In this document: positions 12,764 through 26,200 of the stretch, one piece after another | Layout: every line of letters begins with the position of its first letter | Numbering within the stretch: position 1 is the first letter of the stretch | DNA from: Mucidula mucida | Taxonomy: Eukaryota > Basidiomycota > Agaricomycetes > Agaricales > Physalacriaceae | DNA: 64,000 bases | Direction of reading: 5' to 3' | NCBI GenBank assembly: GCA_015501055.1 | Contig: JADNYV010000001.1 | Span: 868,001 to 932,000, forward strand | Program-made: the position numbers and the translations under genes | Notes under the pieces: model-generated | Told to the model about the DNA's origin: nothing | What the model saw: the letters and a program-made list of their open reading frames with translations, nothing else | The model's database searches: none

Positions 12764-13942
12764 TCATTGATCTATTGTAACTTTGCTACCCTCCGCAACA
12801 GAAAGCACTTTCCAGTCAATCTCAATGCCTCTTTCCTTGAAGATAGCTCTGGCATCCTCCGCAATTGCTTCAAATCCGCTAGTTGCTAATGCTAGTATTG
12901 TGGGACCTGCTCCAGACAGGCAAATACCTAGCAAGCCGGGATGACTTGACGGTGTAATCATTGAAGTTACTTCTGGGAGACCGGGGATCTGAAAAGCGAT
13001 TAGTCGGTAAACATGCCGCATGCGGGGTCGAAAGAACAGCTGGCTGACCAGAGTTTTGCGGTACGGTTGATGAATTCGATCCTTCATTGCTTCATATATG
13101 AGCTCGGGGTCGGGAGGTGATTGTGCGAGGGCAGTCGTAAGAACAGCCAAACGTTGTAAATTGAACACCTACATCTATCTAAGAAAGAAGAGATTAGGAG
13201 TAGCGAAGAAAACGTACGACATCCTTTCGTGTGTACGAGCTCGGCAATACTTGTCGCGCTTTAGCGGTGCTCAGCTCGAATCTGGGTATGATGGCTACAG
13301 CTTTGATGCTTTCGGACCAGCCGAAACGGACGTAATGGCCGATGCCCAGTGGCGGGGCGGGGGATGCAGACCCCAATCTTCTGACGCATCAGGCGGGTAT
13401 TCGGGCAGAACTTCACTTAATGGAACGCTGGCGGCTTCAGTCGCGGCCTCGTCCAGCTCACGCAGATATGAACCGACAAATCCGCCTACAAGGGCGGCGG
13501 TGACATTATCTGGATGGCGCTCTACCATAAGGGCAAAGTCAAGTAAACGTTCTGTGGAGAGTTTCAAGTCTCCGAGTTGATTTCCTAGTAATACACCAGC
13601 GATTACAGCTGCGCCAGACGAGCCCAAGCCTCGGCCGAAAGGGATTTCATTATTTGCATGGAGTTTTGTACCAGATGGAAAGTTGCGAATGTTGTTGCAT
13701 CTGAGGACGTAGAGCGCGACACGGGTGGTTAGGTTTTTGTAGGCGTCGAGGGGGACCTCGTCCGCGCCCTCGCCAGAGTAGGAGATCAAAGGAGGAGCAT
13801 ATGGTGCGGGAGAGTCTGATGGTGAAGGTACAGAGACCTGGAGGGTGAGATGGAGAGACAGGGAGAGGCCAACGACATCGAAGCCAGGGCCGATATTGGC
13901 AGATGTCGCGGGCACGGAGATGGTGAAATTTTTTGGAGCCAT
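12764..13942 (-). CDS. thr1: Homoserine kinase (GHMP family), threonine biosynthesis
   Basis: It phosphorylates L-homoserine to O-phosphohomoserine, the step before threonine synthase. The protein begins MAPKNFTISVPATSANIGPGF, the GHMP motif 1. The ATP-binding loop is EIPFGRGLGSSGAAV, followed by ERHPDNVTAALVGGFVGS and, near the C terminus, motif 3 LSGAGPTILAL. One intron (complement of 13169-13217) joins TRKDV to VFNLQRLAVL. The product is about 376 residues, close to the fungal norm. The frame changes near 13355-13361, in a C/G run on the coding strand, between GLHPPP and PLGIGHYVRFGW. One missing base explains this, and otherwise the gene looks intact. It converges on dynein with only 118 bp between the stop codons and diverges from rrp5. 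Confidence 0.93.
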
Positions 13943-14067
13943 GAAGGATAGATTCAGAGATCTGACTTGGTTGACTCGTTCAACTAGTTTTTTGGCCCGG
14001 CCCGCAAACCCGCCTCATAATCCGTATTTGGACCTCGATCACTGATTACTTTTTTTGAAGGACTGTC
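13943..14067. promoter_or_regulatory. Bidirectional promoter between homoserine kinase and rrp5
   Basis: Only 125 bp separate the two start codons. The interval holds a T-rich run (about 14047-14056) just upstream of the rrp5 ATG and no other open frame. Any regulatory element in it is necessarily shared by both genes. I see no canonical TATA box. Confidence 0.55.
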
Positions 14068-17000
14068 ATGGCGGCCCAGAAACGTTCTCTCGACGAGTCG
14101 GGTTCAACCCAAAAGCACAAGAAATCAAAGGTCTCGTCGTCGCACGAAGCAACTGCGGCGCCGGTCTCGCAGCTTATTCCCAATGAAATCGACTTTCCTC
14201 GCGGTGGTGGAACATCCTTCACGCCTTTAGAGGTCAAGACAATACGCGCAGAAGCATCCAAAGAGGCAGACCAGGAGCTTTTCAAGGCATACACTTCTAT
14301 CTCAAGTTTCAGCAGCTTGCTTATCGTGACTAGGATGCCGAGGAATCCAAAAAGACCAAGAAGAGAAAGAGAAAACAGGAAGCGGGGCCATCTGTAGAAG
14401 CAGCAAAGACAGACAGAATTCGGATTGAACATCTGAACTACAAGGTGCGACGCGACGCTTCTGAAGAATACTCCAAAACACTAATCGTTATTAGAGAATC
14501 ACTGTCGGCATGAAAATATTTGGCCAAATCATTGCTATCCAGCCTCTCGCGCTCGTAGTATCCCTGCCAAATCAACTATTCGGACATGTTCCAATCACCA
14601 ACATATCAGCGCCTCTCACTACTTCATTGGAGAAAGCTGAAGCGGAAGACAGAGAGGAGGATGAGGACGATACATCCATCGACAATTCTGGGATACCTGA
14701 CCTTTTCGAGATATTTCACGAAGGGCAATACGTACGGGCAATAGTCACAGATGTACATGCCGCTGGTACAACCGACGTGACTGGAATTGGACGGTCAAGG
14801 GACGAATCCGTACGAGCAAGCAAGAGGATTGAGCTCAGCCTGGATCCACAAAAGGTCAACGCCGATATTAAGAAATCTGATATAGTGCAAGATTTCGTAG
14901 GTTGTTCATTTTCCCCAACTCCACCAACTAATACTGTCCATAGACATTGAGTGCTGCAATCAAAAGCGTGGAAGACCATGGGTATCAATTGGATGTCGGC
15001 ATACGGGACTTGGCCACTTTCCTACCATTCAAGGACGCCAAAGGACCTGAGAACGGTTCTCGCTTATACGTTGGCCAGCTGGTCGATGTAACCGTACAAA
15101 AGGTTACGAAAAACGCGCGAACATGCAATGTCACAAATGACCCAACGGTGTTTGCAAGGAGTTCTGTAAGCTGGTCCATTCTTCCTTTTTTTTAGTCTGT
15201 ACGCTGATGACGTCATCAGTTGTCAGAAATAACGAGTGTGACTTCTATCCTTCCTGGCTCGCTCGTACAAGTCCTAATTACCGCGACTCATACATCTGGG
15301 TTCAATGTTCAGGTCCTTGGGTTCTTCGAGGGCACAATCGATCGCCTGCATTTACCCCGCCACATGACAGAAAAATCGCACAAGATCGGCAAAAAGATCA
15401 ACGCGCGCGTCCTATACGAGTTCTCAACTTCTCCTCCCAAGTTTGCACTCGCTTTGAACGAACATATCCTGGAGCTCGGCCCATGTAAACCCAAGTCAGG
15501 GACGACTTTGCAGCAACTTTATCCTATTGGCAAGATACTATCGGAGGTGAAGGTGTTACGAATAGAATCAGAACGTGGTGTCGATGTAGAGGTTGAACCT
15601 GGTTTGGAGGGCTTTGCCCACGTAAGTCATGCATCTCGCTCGTTGTGACCAATGTTCAAATTTTCGTTCTCTCAGATTTCTCACATGTCCGACGAGCATC
15701 TTCCTGCGATCCTCGCTGGGGGACCCTGGAAAGTCGGGTCCGTACACAGGGCTCGGGTGACCGGGTATTTTCCTTTCGACGGTGTACTCCAGCTTTCTCT
15801 CAAGGCATCAGTCATCGACCAGCAATTCTTCCAAGTCAATGACATTAAGGTTGGAGCGATCGTCAAGGGGACTATCAAGAGACTTACAGACACTGGTCTG
15901 TTTGTCTCATTATCCGGGAACCTTGATGGTGTAGTGTGGCCAAACCACTATGCGGACATTGCTCTCAAGCATCCGGCGAAACGATTCAAAGTTGGCGCGA
16001 GTATCAAATGTCGGGTATGAAACGTTTAATTGTAATTTCTACCTGTTGAATTCGTTTCAAGGTCCTAGTCGTGGACTTACAGCGAAAACGCGTGTCCTTG
16101 ACAGCCAAGAAGACTCTGCTGGACTCAGATCTGCCCATGATAACATCGATTGAGGATGCTCAGATCGGGCTTGTCACGAATGCAGTCGTTTTCAAAATAA
16201 CAGACAAGCAGCTTTTCGTTGAGTTCTTCAACAACGTCAAGGCTATAGTTCCCATGAGAGAAGTCAGGTACGGTTTCACACATATAAATACCAGACTTGT
16301 ACTCAAGCCCGCACAGCGAGGTACCCGTTCAGCTCTCGGACGCTTTCTCTGTGGGCAAGGTCGTTAAGGTGCGCATCATCGACGTCGCAGCGGATCAGAA
16401 CCGCATAATTGCTAGCATTCGTAAATCGACCGCCGCTCAGTCGTTTAATCCGGACACTAGCAGCGTTGAGATCGGCAACCTCGTCCAAGGCAGAGTTTCC
16501 GAGGTTCAGAAGGATAATGTCATGTTGTCTCTCCAACCAACAAATGTGCGCGCCCTCTTGTCGCTGAACAACCTTGCCAATCACCGCGATACAACTGCTG
16601 CCCAGCTACGAGTGTCTTTAGCGTCGGGTGATGTATTGGAAGATCTGGTCGTGGTGACTAGGAATGCGGAGAAGCACTTTGTCATCGTTGCGACAAAGCC
16701 CAAAGGCAAGGCGTCGTTGAAGGGAACTCTCTCAATGGATACCGTCGCTTTAGGTCAGATCGTCAGTGGGCGCGTTACGCGGAAAAGCCGCGTTGGGACT
16801 TTACTGAAGCTACCATCTCGCATTGGTGGCCTTCTTCATCCCACTGACGCGTCGGACGATTTTGAGACTGGCATACCATTCCCTGCAGTTGATGCTGTCT
16901 TAAAGGCGACCGTAATTGGGATTGACAAGGGGCGGAAACAGCTGATTCTGTCAACAAGACATTCGAAGATGCACCCTGACGATGAGACGCCTATAGTGGA

Positions 17001-19089
17001 TCGCGTTATTGAGAGCGTCCAGGATCTACATGTCGGGGCTACTGTGCGAGGCTTCATCAAAAGTATCGCTGAACACGGTTTGTTTGTATCCATTGCTCGG
17101 GATATTGATGCACGAGTGCAGATTCGGGAGTTGTTCGATGATGTGAGGATTCATTGTTTTGCGCTTCAACCGTTGTATACTAAACACTTTTAATCTAGTA
17201 CGTGAAGGAATGGCAAGAAAGATTCACTACTGACCAGGTTGTAAAGGGTCGCATTCTGAGGTATGTCATCATGATCTCTTCGCGCGCTTGCTTATCTATT
17301 GATCTTTTTAGCGTTGACACTGCGACCAAGAAAGTCGAGATGACCTTCCGAACGACGGATTCTTCGAGGAAATCAAACATCACCCTAGGGGATCTGCAAA
17401 AGGGACAGAAAATAACTGGCTCTGTCAAGAAAGTTGAAGACTATGGGCTGTTCATCAATATCGACAATTCTAGACTTAGCGGACTCTGCCATAAGTCGCA
17501 GGTAGGGCCAATGCTGTCATCAGTGAAGAAGATGCTCAGTTTGCTTTTAGCTCTCAGACAACAAGGATGCTGATGTCTCCGTCGCACTGGGCGGCTTCCG
17601 GGAAGGCGATCGCGTCAAGGCTGTAATTCTGGACATTGTTACAAGCGTGTTTCTCTAAGTCTGAAGCCTTCGAATTTTACGGCGGAGGACTTTGCGAGCG
17701 ACGAAGAGGACTTTGACGACGAGGATGACGAACTTGGTGCCGTTGACGACGGCAGTGGGGGAGACCATGGCGAACGCGCTTCCGATCTCGAAGAAGAAGC
17801 TGATGATAGCGACGACGATGAAGACGACGCCATGGATGTGTCAATAGATCCGACTTTCGACCAGTACAAGGTCACTCCGTCGCAGCCGTCGACTTCAAAT
17901 TCTCAGAAACCGTTAACCCTCTCCACCGGCTTTGATTGGTTCGCGCAACCCAAACAAGTCGTCGATTCCGACGCGGAATCCGATATCTCATTTGATGATT
18001 CAGACAACGAAGGGCAGCCTAGCAAAAAGCGAAGGAAGAAAGGCAAAGAGGTTGAAGTTGATCTCACGGCTGAGATGCACACAAGGGCTCCGGAATCCAC
18101 AGCGGACTTTGATCGGTTATTGCTAGGATCTCCGAACTCATCATATCTCTGGATTCAGTATATGGCTTTCCTTATACAGCTTGCCGATATCGACAAGGCC
18201 CGGGAGATAGCGAGGAAAGCCCTCAGCACGATCAACTTTCGAGAGGAACAGGAGAAGCTGAACGTTTGGATTGCCCTCCTGAATCTGGAGAATACGTATG
18301 GCAGCGAACAAACATTGGACTCGACGTTCAAGGAAGCTGCTCGCGCAAATGATTCCAAGACCGTACATCTTCGTCTGGCGTCCATACTCGACAATTCGGA
18401 CAAGGCACAGGTACGCGAATCACCACCACTCTTAGTATTCATCCAAGCCTTTCTTGTAGCAAGCCGAAGAGCAGTACACAAAGACCTGCAAAAAGTTTGG
18501 ACAAAGTTCCAAAGTATGGACCTTATTCGCAGAGTTCTATCTTCGAAGAGGCGATATCGAGCAGGCGCGGAGCTTGCTGCCGCGTAGCATTCAAAGCTTG
18601 GAGAAGCGGAAACGTACGTCCTCCACTTTCTCTCCCGCTGTTGGTTCGACAGAAAATTGCAGATTTGAAGACGATATCGCGCTTTGCACAGCTGGAATAC
18701 AAGATGGGCGAACCGGAGCGAGGCAAGACCCTCTTTGAAGGTATCATCGATTCGCACCCAAAGCGTTGGGATGTTTGGTCAATATATATCGACATGGAAG
18801 GGCGTCAAGACAATATGCAGAGCTTGCGGTACGTCTTGATCTGGATGCCGGGAATGAAGCATCTGATTTCTTTCAGTGCTCTGTTTGATCGAGTACTGAC
18901 TGTCAAGATGACCAGTCACAAAGCCAAGTACGTTCTTCCCCAGATTTCCTTGTGTCGTTCCTCACAGAGTACCGTCACAGATCCTTCTTCAAGAAGTGGT
19001 TGGAGCTCGAACGGCGAATTGGTGATGAGGAAGGCGCCAATGTTGTAAAACAGAGAGCTGTGGAATGGACTCAACGCGCCAATTCATGA
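14068..19089 (+). CDS. rrp5: rRNA biogenesis protein RRP5 (S1 repeats plus C-terminal HAT/TPR repeats)
   Basis: Nucleolar factor required for 18S and 5.8S rRNA maturation, binding pre-rRNA in the 90S particle. A basic, charged N terminus (KKTKKRKRKQE) is followed by a long series of S1 RNA-binding repeats, recognisable by phrases such as GAIVKGTIKRLTDTGLFVSL, GATVRGFIKSIAEHGLFVSI and GSVKKVEDYGLFINI. An acidic linker (about 17690-17830) precedes helical HAT repeats (WIQYMAFLIQLADIDKAREI, WDVWSIYIDMEGRQDNMQSL). The stop is at 19087-19089 after QRAVEWTQRANS. About a dozen introns are present. The first (14287-14333) appears to be GC-AG, joining DQELFK to DAEESKK. A single-base deletion near 17638 breaks the last S1 repeat between KAVILDI and YKRVSLSLKPSNF. 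The gene is essential in yeast, so this is probably a consensus error. Confidence 0.93.
14287..14333 (+). other. GC-AG intron in rrp5
   Basis: AAG|GCATAC ... GTGACTAG joins Lys to Asp in phase 0 and restores the lysine-rich N-terminal frame. No GT donor in the interval gives an intron of ordinary length. The only candidate would leave about 30 nt. Confidence 0.5.
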
Positions 19090-19416
19090 GCGCATGAATT
19101 GTATCTATGATAATACACACCCGCTATATTGGTACGGCCTGCGCTTCTACGCTTCGACCTTTTATAGCATCCACCAACAAGAATTACTGAAGCACAAGTG
19201 TTACAACTTGTAACCTTACTTAAGATCAAGTCAAGAGGCTTCAGGTATGGTTTGGGCAAGGTTTGGGTATGGTAGGTCAATTATTCGTGTATCACCCTCA
19301 GCCGATCGTCTACGCCTCGGGCGGCCGACTGAACCACATCACCATCTCCGGGTCCATGGCGTTAAAATTGGGTGTCGGCTGAATCTCATATTGTGTGTCT
19401 GCAGGACTCGTCAACA

Positions 19417-22400
19417 TCAGCCTACACCATTATGTCCGAACTTACGCGTCTGGCCCATGAATGAAGTCAGAAATCCTCCGTCTAGACGGCCCGGATGGTC
19501 GCTCTCCGTCCAGTGAGGGATATGTTCAGTACTAGCTTCGATGCTCGGTGTGAGCAAAGTGTCCATAGGAAAGTTTGCCTGGAACCATGCGCCGTAGTCG
19601 TATGCCGCTGATGCATCTGTTTCTGTTCCCGCTGCTAGCTCGGTCATCGGAGTTGTCATCGAAGGCGGCGACGGCCGTCCTAGTTCGTCTGTATATACAG
19701 GCAAGTTGAATATATCAACGTCGGAAAGTGATGTATCCCGCGGTACTGTTTCAAAAATATCTGAAGTGAAGTTTGAAGCCATCGAGGGGGATGAAAAGCT
19801 AGTCCAGTCCATGTTAGGTAGCGCCAGGAGAGAGTCCGGGGGCGACATGAAAGTTGCCTCATCACGCGTTCGCTTCGCTGCCGACGAAGTTTGCGTTGCT
19901 CTTGCCAAGGGCACAGTGTCGAGATCTGCAAGTAATGCACGGATCATATCACTAAACAAAGGCTCCTCAACTATCAAATTCGACAAATGAGATATAAGGG
20001 ACTCACGCGTAGCGACCAGCTATCTGCCATCTGTAGGTATTCCATGTTCAGTCCTCTGAAAATGTATAATTACGAAGCGGCCGACCTCGTCTCATGGGCT
20101 GCCAGAATACTAAGGCATCTCTGTACGTTGTCAAGGTCTTTTTCGACTTGCTCCTGAGTCCCAGAGCACTTATTTCTCCAAATGTTTATAACCAGGACTA
20201 TTCCAGAGTAAAAAACCATAATCTGTGGCGTCATACTATTAGTGCGACGCGCTACAGTTCTGGCGAGTCACTGACCTGCACAACAAAAGCAGGCCGCATC
20301 CCACGTTTCTGGTAAATGTCGACAACGTGACATAATGCCCGGGCTGCGTTGACGCAAATAGCGAGCGATGGGAAGTACACAGAGGGCACTTCGGACGGGG
20401 ACTGTCCCACATTCCAGATGAACGGCCGATGTACTTGAATCTGAATGAAGTAATAGAGGGCATACAATGTCATAGACTGCCGGAAGAATAGTGTGTTTGG
20501 ATGATGAGGGTTCCACCTTAAAAAGGATGGTATATTGTCGACCCATCGGTTTAGGCTAGAATCAATAGCAACGATAACCTTCTTATCCCAGTTGGGCCCA
20601 GCGAGCTCTGAAGCTAACTTAGATCGCTTAACAGCGTACTGTTGAAACACAAATATAAAAATGATGTTAGAAGTAGGTTCACAGAAACGCAACTCACAAT
20701 GGTTCGATGTGCGAATGCTAGGATCTCGAAGAGCGATATGTACTGCACCCAGTATGCTGATTTCGGCTGAATTTCAGGAGGTTGTATGAACCTCAATTGT
20801 GGATTCGGATTTTCCCAGTATTCGTCATCACATAGCACGGGAAGTTCGACGTCGTAGCTATAACGATATTTAAGCTGAGCAAATAGAATGAGGAAAAAAA
20901 GGAGCGTACTCGTCGGCAGTTGTTGCGAGTGGACGACCAGTCGTAACAGCACTTATGATATCGATGGCCCATAAGCACCAAAAGGCTCGTTTCCATTCTT
21001 CATCTTCGATTGTGGGTCGCATGCTAGGTTTCTTTCGATGACCTCCGACAGCCTGAGCCATCCGGATACCAAATCCCGGAAGTACCCAGCTAGACTCGGG
21101 TGTTGTAGTTCCGTTAGCGTATAAAATAGAGAGCTAAATGACTTCATGTAACTGTAGGACTAGGCAATCGATGGGACTTACTGCGTATACCTGCAGGTCG
21201 TATAACGTTGCTGGGGCAGTGAAAGAGGTGGGCAGAGGCCTGATTTGTCTAAAATATTTCCACCCAGCAGTGTGACCGTTAGCATTCAAGAAAACCCGAG
21301 GATCATTGGTATATCGTGAACCAATAGCACAACATGCCAGGACGACAGCCCCGAATGCGCGGTCGTACTCGTGCAGTCCCTGAGCAACCTTTCGTTCAAA
21401 AGTAGGGCGATATATGAGGCAGATGAGGTCGTTGTCCTCTTCAAAGTAGAGGTTGAGTAATTGCCGCATTAGATCATCGTCAGGAAAACTGTACGGGGGA
21501 AGATAATCATCCTCATGCAAGGCTTTCTGCCACTGTTGAGCGTCAAGAGTGGCTTCCATTAAGAAAATGCATAACCCACCGGTTGATCGTTCCAAAACTC
21601 TCCTCTCTTCACACTCAAGGCGAGACCGTCACCACCCATCATTTCCTTTTTTACATGGAGTGCAAATGACATAAGCATAATCGCCGAAGATTTTCCGTAG
21701 TGCCGGTGTCGCGATTGGCCAACCTTGAAACTGAATCAGATCAGCAGCATGCGGAATTTGTACATGGGAGTTTACGGTCAGACGCTTGAGGGAATCGGTG
21801 AGAACAACGTCGCTTTTGTCTTCTACCACTGCAGATATATTCTCGTCTACTGTCGGAGCTGTGGCTGCTGGAATGACGCCAGGTGATATGGAAACTTCGC
21901 CTGCCGTCTCGCGAGCCAGCACTTGGCGACAAACGGCAAGCTCCGCATCTAGGTCACGAACGCGTTGAGCCAAGTCGATCAACAGTTGTTGGATTATGGC
22001 GGGATCGGTCGGCAAGAGTGGCGGACTTGAGAGAATCTGGGATATCTGGGCATTCAAAGCCTCTTTACCAGTATACACTGACTGACGCAGAATAAGTAAC
22101 AAAGGTCGATGAAATGCTCAACAAGTAACTCACCGCCTCTGGAGATTGGCCACTGTCTGAGGGACTTGAACCAGATGGAAGAGAGTAATTGACGAAGCTG
22201 GGAGGATCCGATCAATCTGAGACGGAGAAAGATATGAAGACGCGCACTTGAATGTCGGTTTCTTGGGCGGCTACAAGGCAAACATAGGTAAATCCACGTA
22301 ACCGTTTAATGTTTTTGATACCTTTTTGACCGCGAGCATATCGTGCGTGCATTGCTCGTTGTAAGCGATGCAATTAGAGCAAATGTTGTTTGGCATCTTC

Positions 22401-22651
22401 GCACTGTCGCCTAAGTAGCATTTGAGCGCGTCGTAGATAGAACTATGCGTCGGAAAGCATACATCGTGCTAAGAGGAGTTAGATTTGGACGCGTAATTGG
22501 GAAATGGGCGACAAACTCTTCTTTAGCTTGCATAGATCGCAGGCACCTGGCTGGGTTTCAGTGTGTCCGAGCGGCGGCGGCCATACTGCTCACCGCGTAA
22601 ACGCCTCTTTTTAGTTGCCACCGGAGAGTCAGAGAAATTCTCGGTGCTCAT
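19417..22651 (-). CDS. Zn(II)2Cys6 transcription factor A of a tandem paralogous pair
   Basis: Fungal-specific regulator. The start MSTENFSDSPVATKKRRLRG leads through an intron into the zinc cluster ACDLCKLKKTRC, then DSAKMPNNICSNC, then IAYNEQC. The six cysteines are spaced C-x2-C-x6-C-x9-C-x2-C-x6-C, with a basic patch before them (KKRRLRG). The Arg codon and part of the third Cys codon lie on a 6-nt exon at 22463-22468. The middle carries the fungal_trans (PF04082-like) region: DDLMRQLLNLYFEEDNDLI with IYRPTFERKVAQG, then EDEEWKRAFWCLWAIDI and YALYYFIQIQVHRPFI. The C terminus has YTDELGRPSPPS and DHPGRLDGGFLTSFMG, shared with the neighbouring paralogue. Exon joins in the middle are approximate. 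It converges on rrp5. Targets are unknown. Confidence 0.85.
22463..22468 (-). other. 6-nt microexon in the zinc cluster of transcription factor A
   Basis: The exon reads CACGAT. The preceding exon ends with a lone A (22517) and the next begins GC (22410), giving ACA-CGA-TGC = Thr-Arg-Cys, where Cys is the third zinc ligand. Flanking introns are 22469-22516 (gttt...cttag) and 22411-22462 (gtatgc...cttag). Skipping it would keep the frame but remove Cys3. Confidence 0.8.
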
Positions 22652-23218
22652 CGTCAAAGCGCTGGGAGTTGGAAGGCAGGAAGCAAGAGGGCAAATTACA
22701 TATTTTGGATCAAAACAGATCGGCAGTTATATCACTTCACTTCCGGAACGTGCCATCAATCCGAAATGCCGATGTGGCAGGCACTGCGCGCCACACTTGG
22801 CAACAACCATGATGATCGTAGTGGAGTAGCCCAACCGAGGTGAGACCGTTTACAGGCTGCTCTCAGCGTGTACATATTATGAGATACATCATTAACTTAA
22901 AGCCGTCTAATTGATTTTGGACAGCACTAAGTACTTTGCCTGAACGACACTCACTGGGAACCTGAACGATCCTGACTGCGGAAGCCCATAGACGTATCGA
23001 CTCCATCACTGAAAATGGACACAAACTGTAACATTCCTTCGACCTTGCGTTTCAGTCTGCGTCGATCACGGCGAAGCGGTATTCCTCCCTTGATGAAGCC
23101 AGTCAATCAAGGGGACTCATCAGAAATTGTCCTCAAAGCCAAGCCAATGCGCCATCTCGTTATCAATACCGCTCGCAGTCATCAATGCATCTCCAGGTTC
23201 AGGGAGTTCAAATCCTAA
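22652..23218. promoter_or_regulatory. Intergenic region between the tandem regulators
   Basis: 567 bp between the start of factor A and the stop of factor B. It should hold the terminator of B and the promoter of A, since both are on the minus strand. Short open frames here have no recognisable content. Confidence 0.4.
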
Positions 23219-26200
23219 TCATGAGACTGTTTGTGAGGAAATACCGCCGCACCAGTTATACGCACCAGTATCGTTAATAAACGAAGCCAAAAAGCCTCCC
23301 GATAGCCTGCCAGGATGATTCGCCTCTGCCCACGCATTTTCGTCCATAAATCCGGGCGGCAAAAACGTTTCTGAAGGAAAATGCTCTTGAAACCAAGTAG
23401 AATACTCTTCACTCGTTTCCATTCCCGTTTCCATGGGGACCTGGGGCTGCATACGTCCCAGCTGGTCTGTGTAGAGGGGAAGAGGTTCTACTGCTTGTGG
23501 CATAGCCATTGTTCCAACATCAGGCATTGAAAGCCAGTCTATAACAGGAATGGGCACGTCTTCCGAAGGCACAGGAGGGAGCTCGAGAGCGGAGGGCTCT
23601 TCATCGGGCTCTCGAGAACGTTTCAACGATGGCACCGAGTCCGCCAGAGGAAATTCGTCCAGGTCTGCAATCAGAGCGTGTAATTTGTCACTGCAGCGGA
23701 CCCGTTAGAGGAGATTCGTACGATGGAAATGGACATACACAAAACGGCCAGCGATCTGCCATCTAGAATGCGTAATAGTCGACATTGAGATCATGACAAG
23801 AAATAAAAACGGAAGACATACCGCTTTTCATGCAGCTGCAGATTATCAAGACACTGGCGAACATTCTCTATGTCTTTAGTGAACTGGGCATGAGCACCTG
23901 CCTTACTAGTCCGCCACACGTTCATCAAAATAATAACAGTAGAGTAGAAGAGAGCTTGCTAGACGTTAACAACAACTATGAGCATACTACGAAGCCCGCA
24001 ATCATTTGCGCTTACCTGATTTGAAGGTGATGGCCTAAACCCGCGCTTATGGTAGCTGTCAATGATGTGACTGGTTGCACGGGCAGCATTCACGCAGATC
24101 GACAAAGACGGAAACGAAACGGGGGAAGAGGACGATTTCCCAACGAGTGAAATAAATGGTCGATGCAACTGAATCTGAGCAAAATAATATGTAATGTGAA
24201 GATAAGCGGATTGCTTGAAGAACAGCGGATCGGTGTGGTGCGGATTCCACCTAACTAGATCGATAATCATAAGTACTGCTAGTCATGGGCACTTGGAACG
24301 ATAACGTACGATGGAGGGGAAGGCTGTCAACCCATTTACACAGCGCCGAGTCAATAGTCACCAGGACGGTGCGGTACCAGTCCGGCCCAACGGCTCTACA
24401 CAGTTCTGAGCGTTTAACGGTGAACTAAGAAGGAGGACTTAGATCAAGGTTCGAGAGTGAGGGGAAATGCATTACCCACCACCGTTCGGTGTGTAAATGC
24501 CATCCATTCTACCAACTGCAGATATTTAATCCAAGCCGTCACCACTGAGGCTTTCCCCTCCGGTTGCTTGAAACAGAGTTCCGGATCTTCATTCTCCCAG
24601 TATTCATAATCGCATTCTATAGGAAATGCTAGGTCATAGCTGGACAATAGCCAAGTCAACAACTTTGGCCTAAACCAAACGTGACACTTACTCGTCAGAT
24701 GTTGTTGACACAGGTCGACCAGTCCCGATCGCGACAGCCACATCTGCCGCGAAGAGAGCCCAGAAAGCCCTCTTCCATTCCTCGTCCTCGATAGTATGTT
24801 GCTTGCCAGCAGGTGGCTTTCGGTGGATGCCGATTGATTGCGCCATCCGTATACCAAACCCGGGAAGTGCCCAGCATGTCTCTGGAGCTATGGAACTGTT
24901 CAAAAAGATTCCACAGACCTAAGGGATTGTCAAGGGCGCAGTTTCTGAGAGAGAGATAAACCGTACGCAATATAACTGCAGGTCATGCAGTGTAGGAGGG
25001 TGCGATAACACAGCGGGAAGCGTGCGTATCTGTTGGTAATACTTCCATCCCCTAGTAAATTCTTCGCCTGGATTTAAAAGGACCCGGGTATCATTCGAAT
25101 GTCGAGCGCCGACTGCACACACAGACAAAAGAAGCGCCCCGAAAGACGAATCGTACTCGTGCAAACGCTGGACGACGTTTCTTTCAAACTTTGGTCTGTA
25201 GATAAGATGTATGTAGATGTCGTGCTCCTGGTAGTAGAGCTCTATGAGTTCATGAAGAAGATCGTCGTCGGGGAAGGTGTAAGGTGCGAGGTATTCGTCC
25301 TCGTGTAAAGATCGCTGCCACTGGGAGGAAAATCAACATGATGAGCAGCGACTCGGATGCGTGTTAAACTTACAGGCTGATCAACCCAGAACTGGGCGCG
25401 CTTGGTATGTAGAGATAGTCCTTTCGGATTGCCGGTATACTCTCTTTTGATATCCAATGCCTAGGAAAATGAATTAGGTGCCTATCTGTGTTTTTGAAGA
25501 AAAGGATCTACATCTTTCATCAGCATCATCCCGCTCGACTTCCCATAGTGCCGATCTTTCGAGTGACAGAGAGTAAGATTCTTAAGTCCTTCATTGAGTA
25601 CTGTGTCCTGATTCTCCGTGAGCTGTTGAAGCCCAGAATGTGGTAAGACGTCCTCCGAGTTGTCCAGCATCATGACCCTGTTTACGGCTTCATTGTCGAA
25701 CGAGGGGGGATACGGTTCAGAATGAGGAGAGGCCGATTTTGATTCGCGCCGTTCTCGTATTGTTTCTTCGAGCTGACGAACTCGGTGTGCCAAGTCCACC
25801 AGGAGTTGGCGTATGACTGCGGGGTCCTTTGGGATAACATATTGATCAGGCGACGAGAGTATGTCAGAAATTTGTGATTTCAGCGCAGCGAGACGCTATC
25901 ATGTATGTGGTAAGTGCAGACAACCGTGTAGCTTGAGTGTATGCGTACTGCTCCTCCGGCTGATTGAAAGGTGGATTCGAATAGTTAACGAACTCGAAGC
26001 TGCTTGCTTGCTTTACGGCCTGGAAACATTTCTAGAGGTCAGTTGATGCGTTGCGAGACGGTAGTTACCTTTCGAGCGTCAGCTGCGTGATGAGTACATT
26101 CTTCGTTGTAGGCTATGCAGTTCGAGCACCTATTACTTGGCATCGTAGCACCATCACCTGGAGAATGTTGAGGATCTAGTTCCATCCTTTGTAGAAAAAG

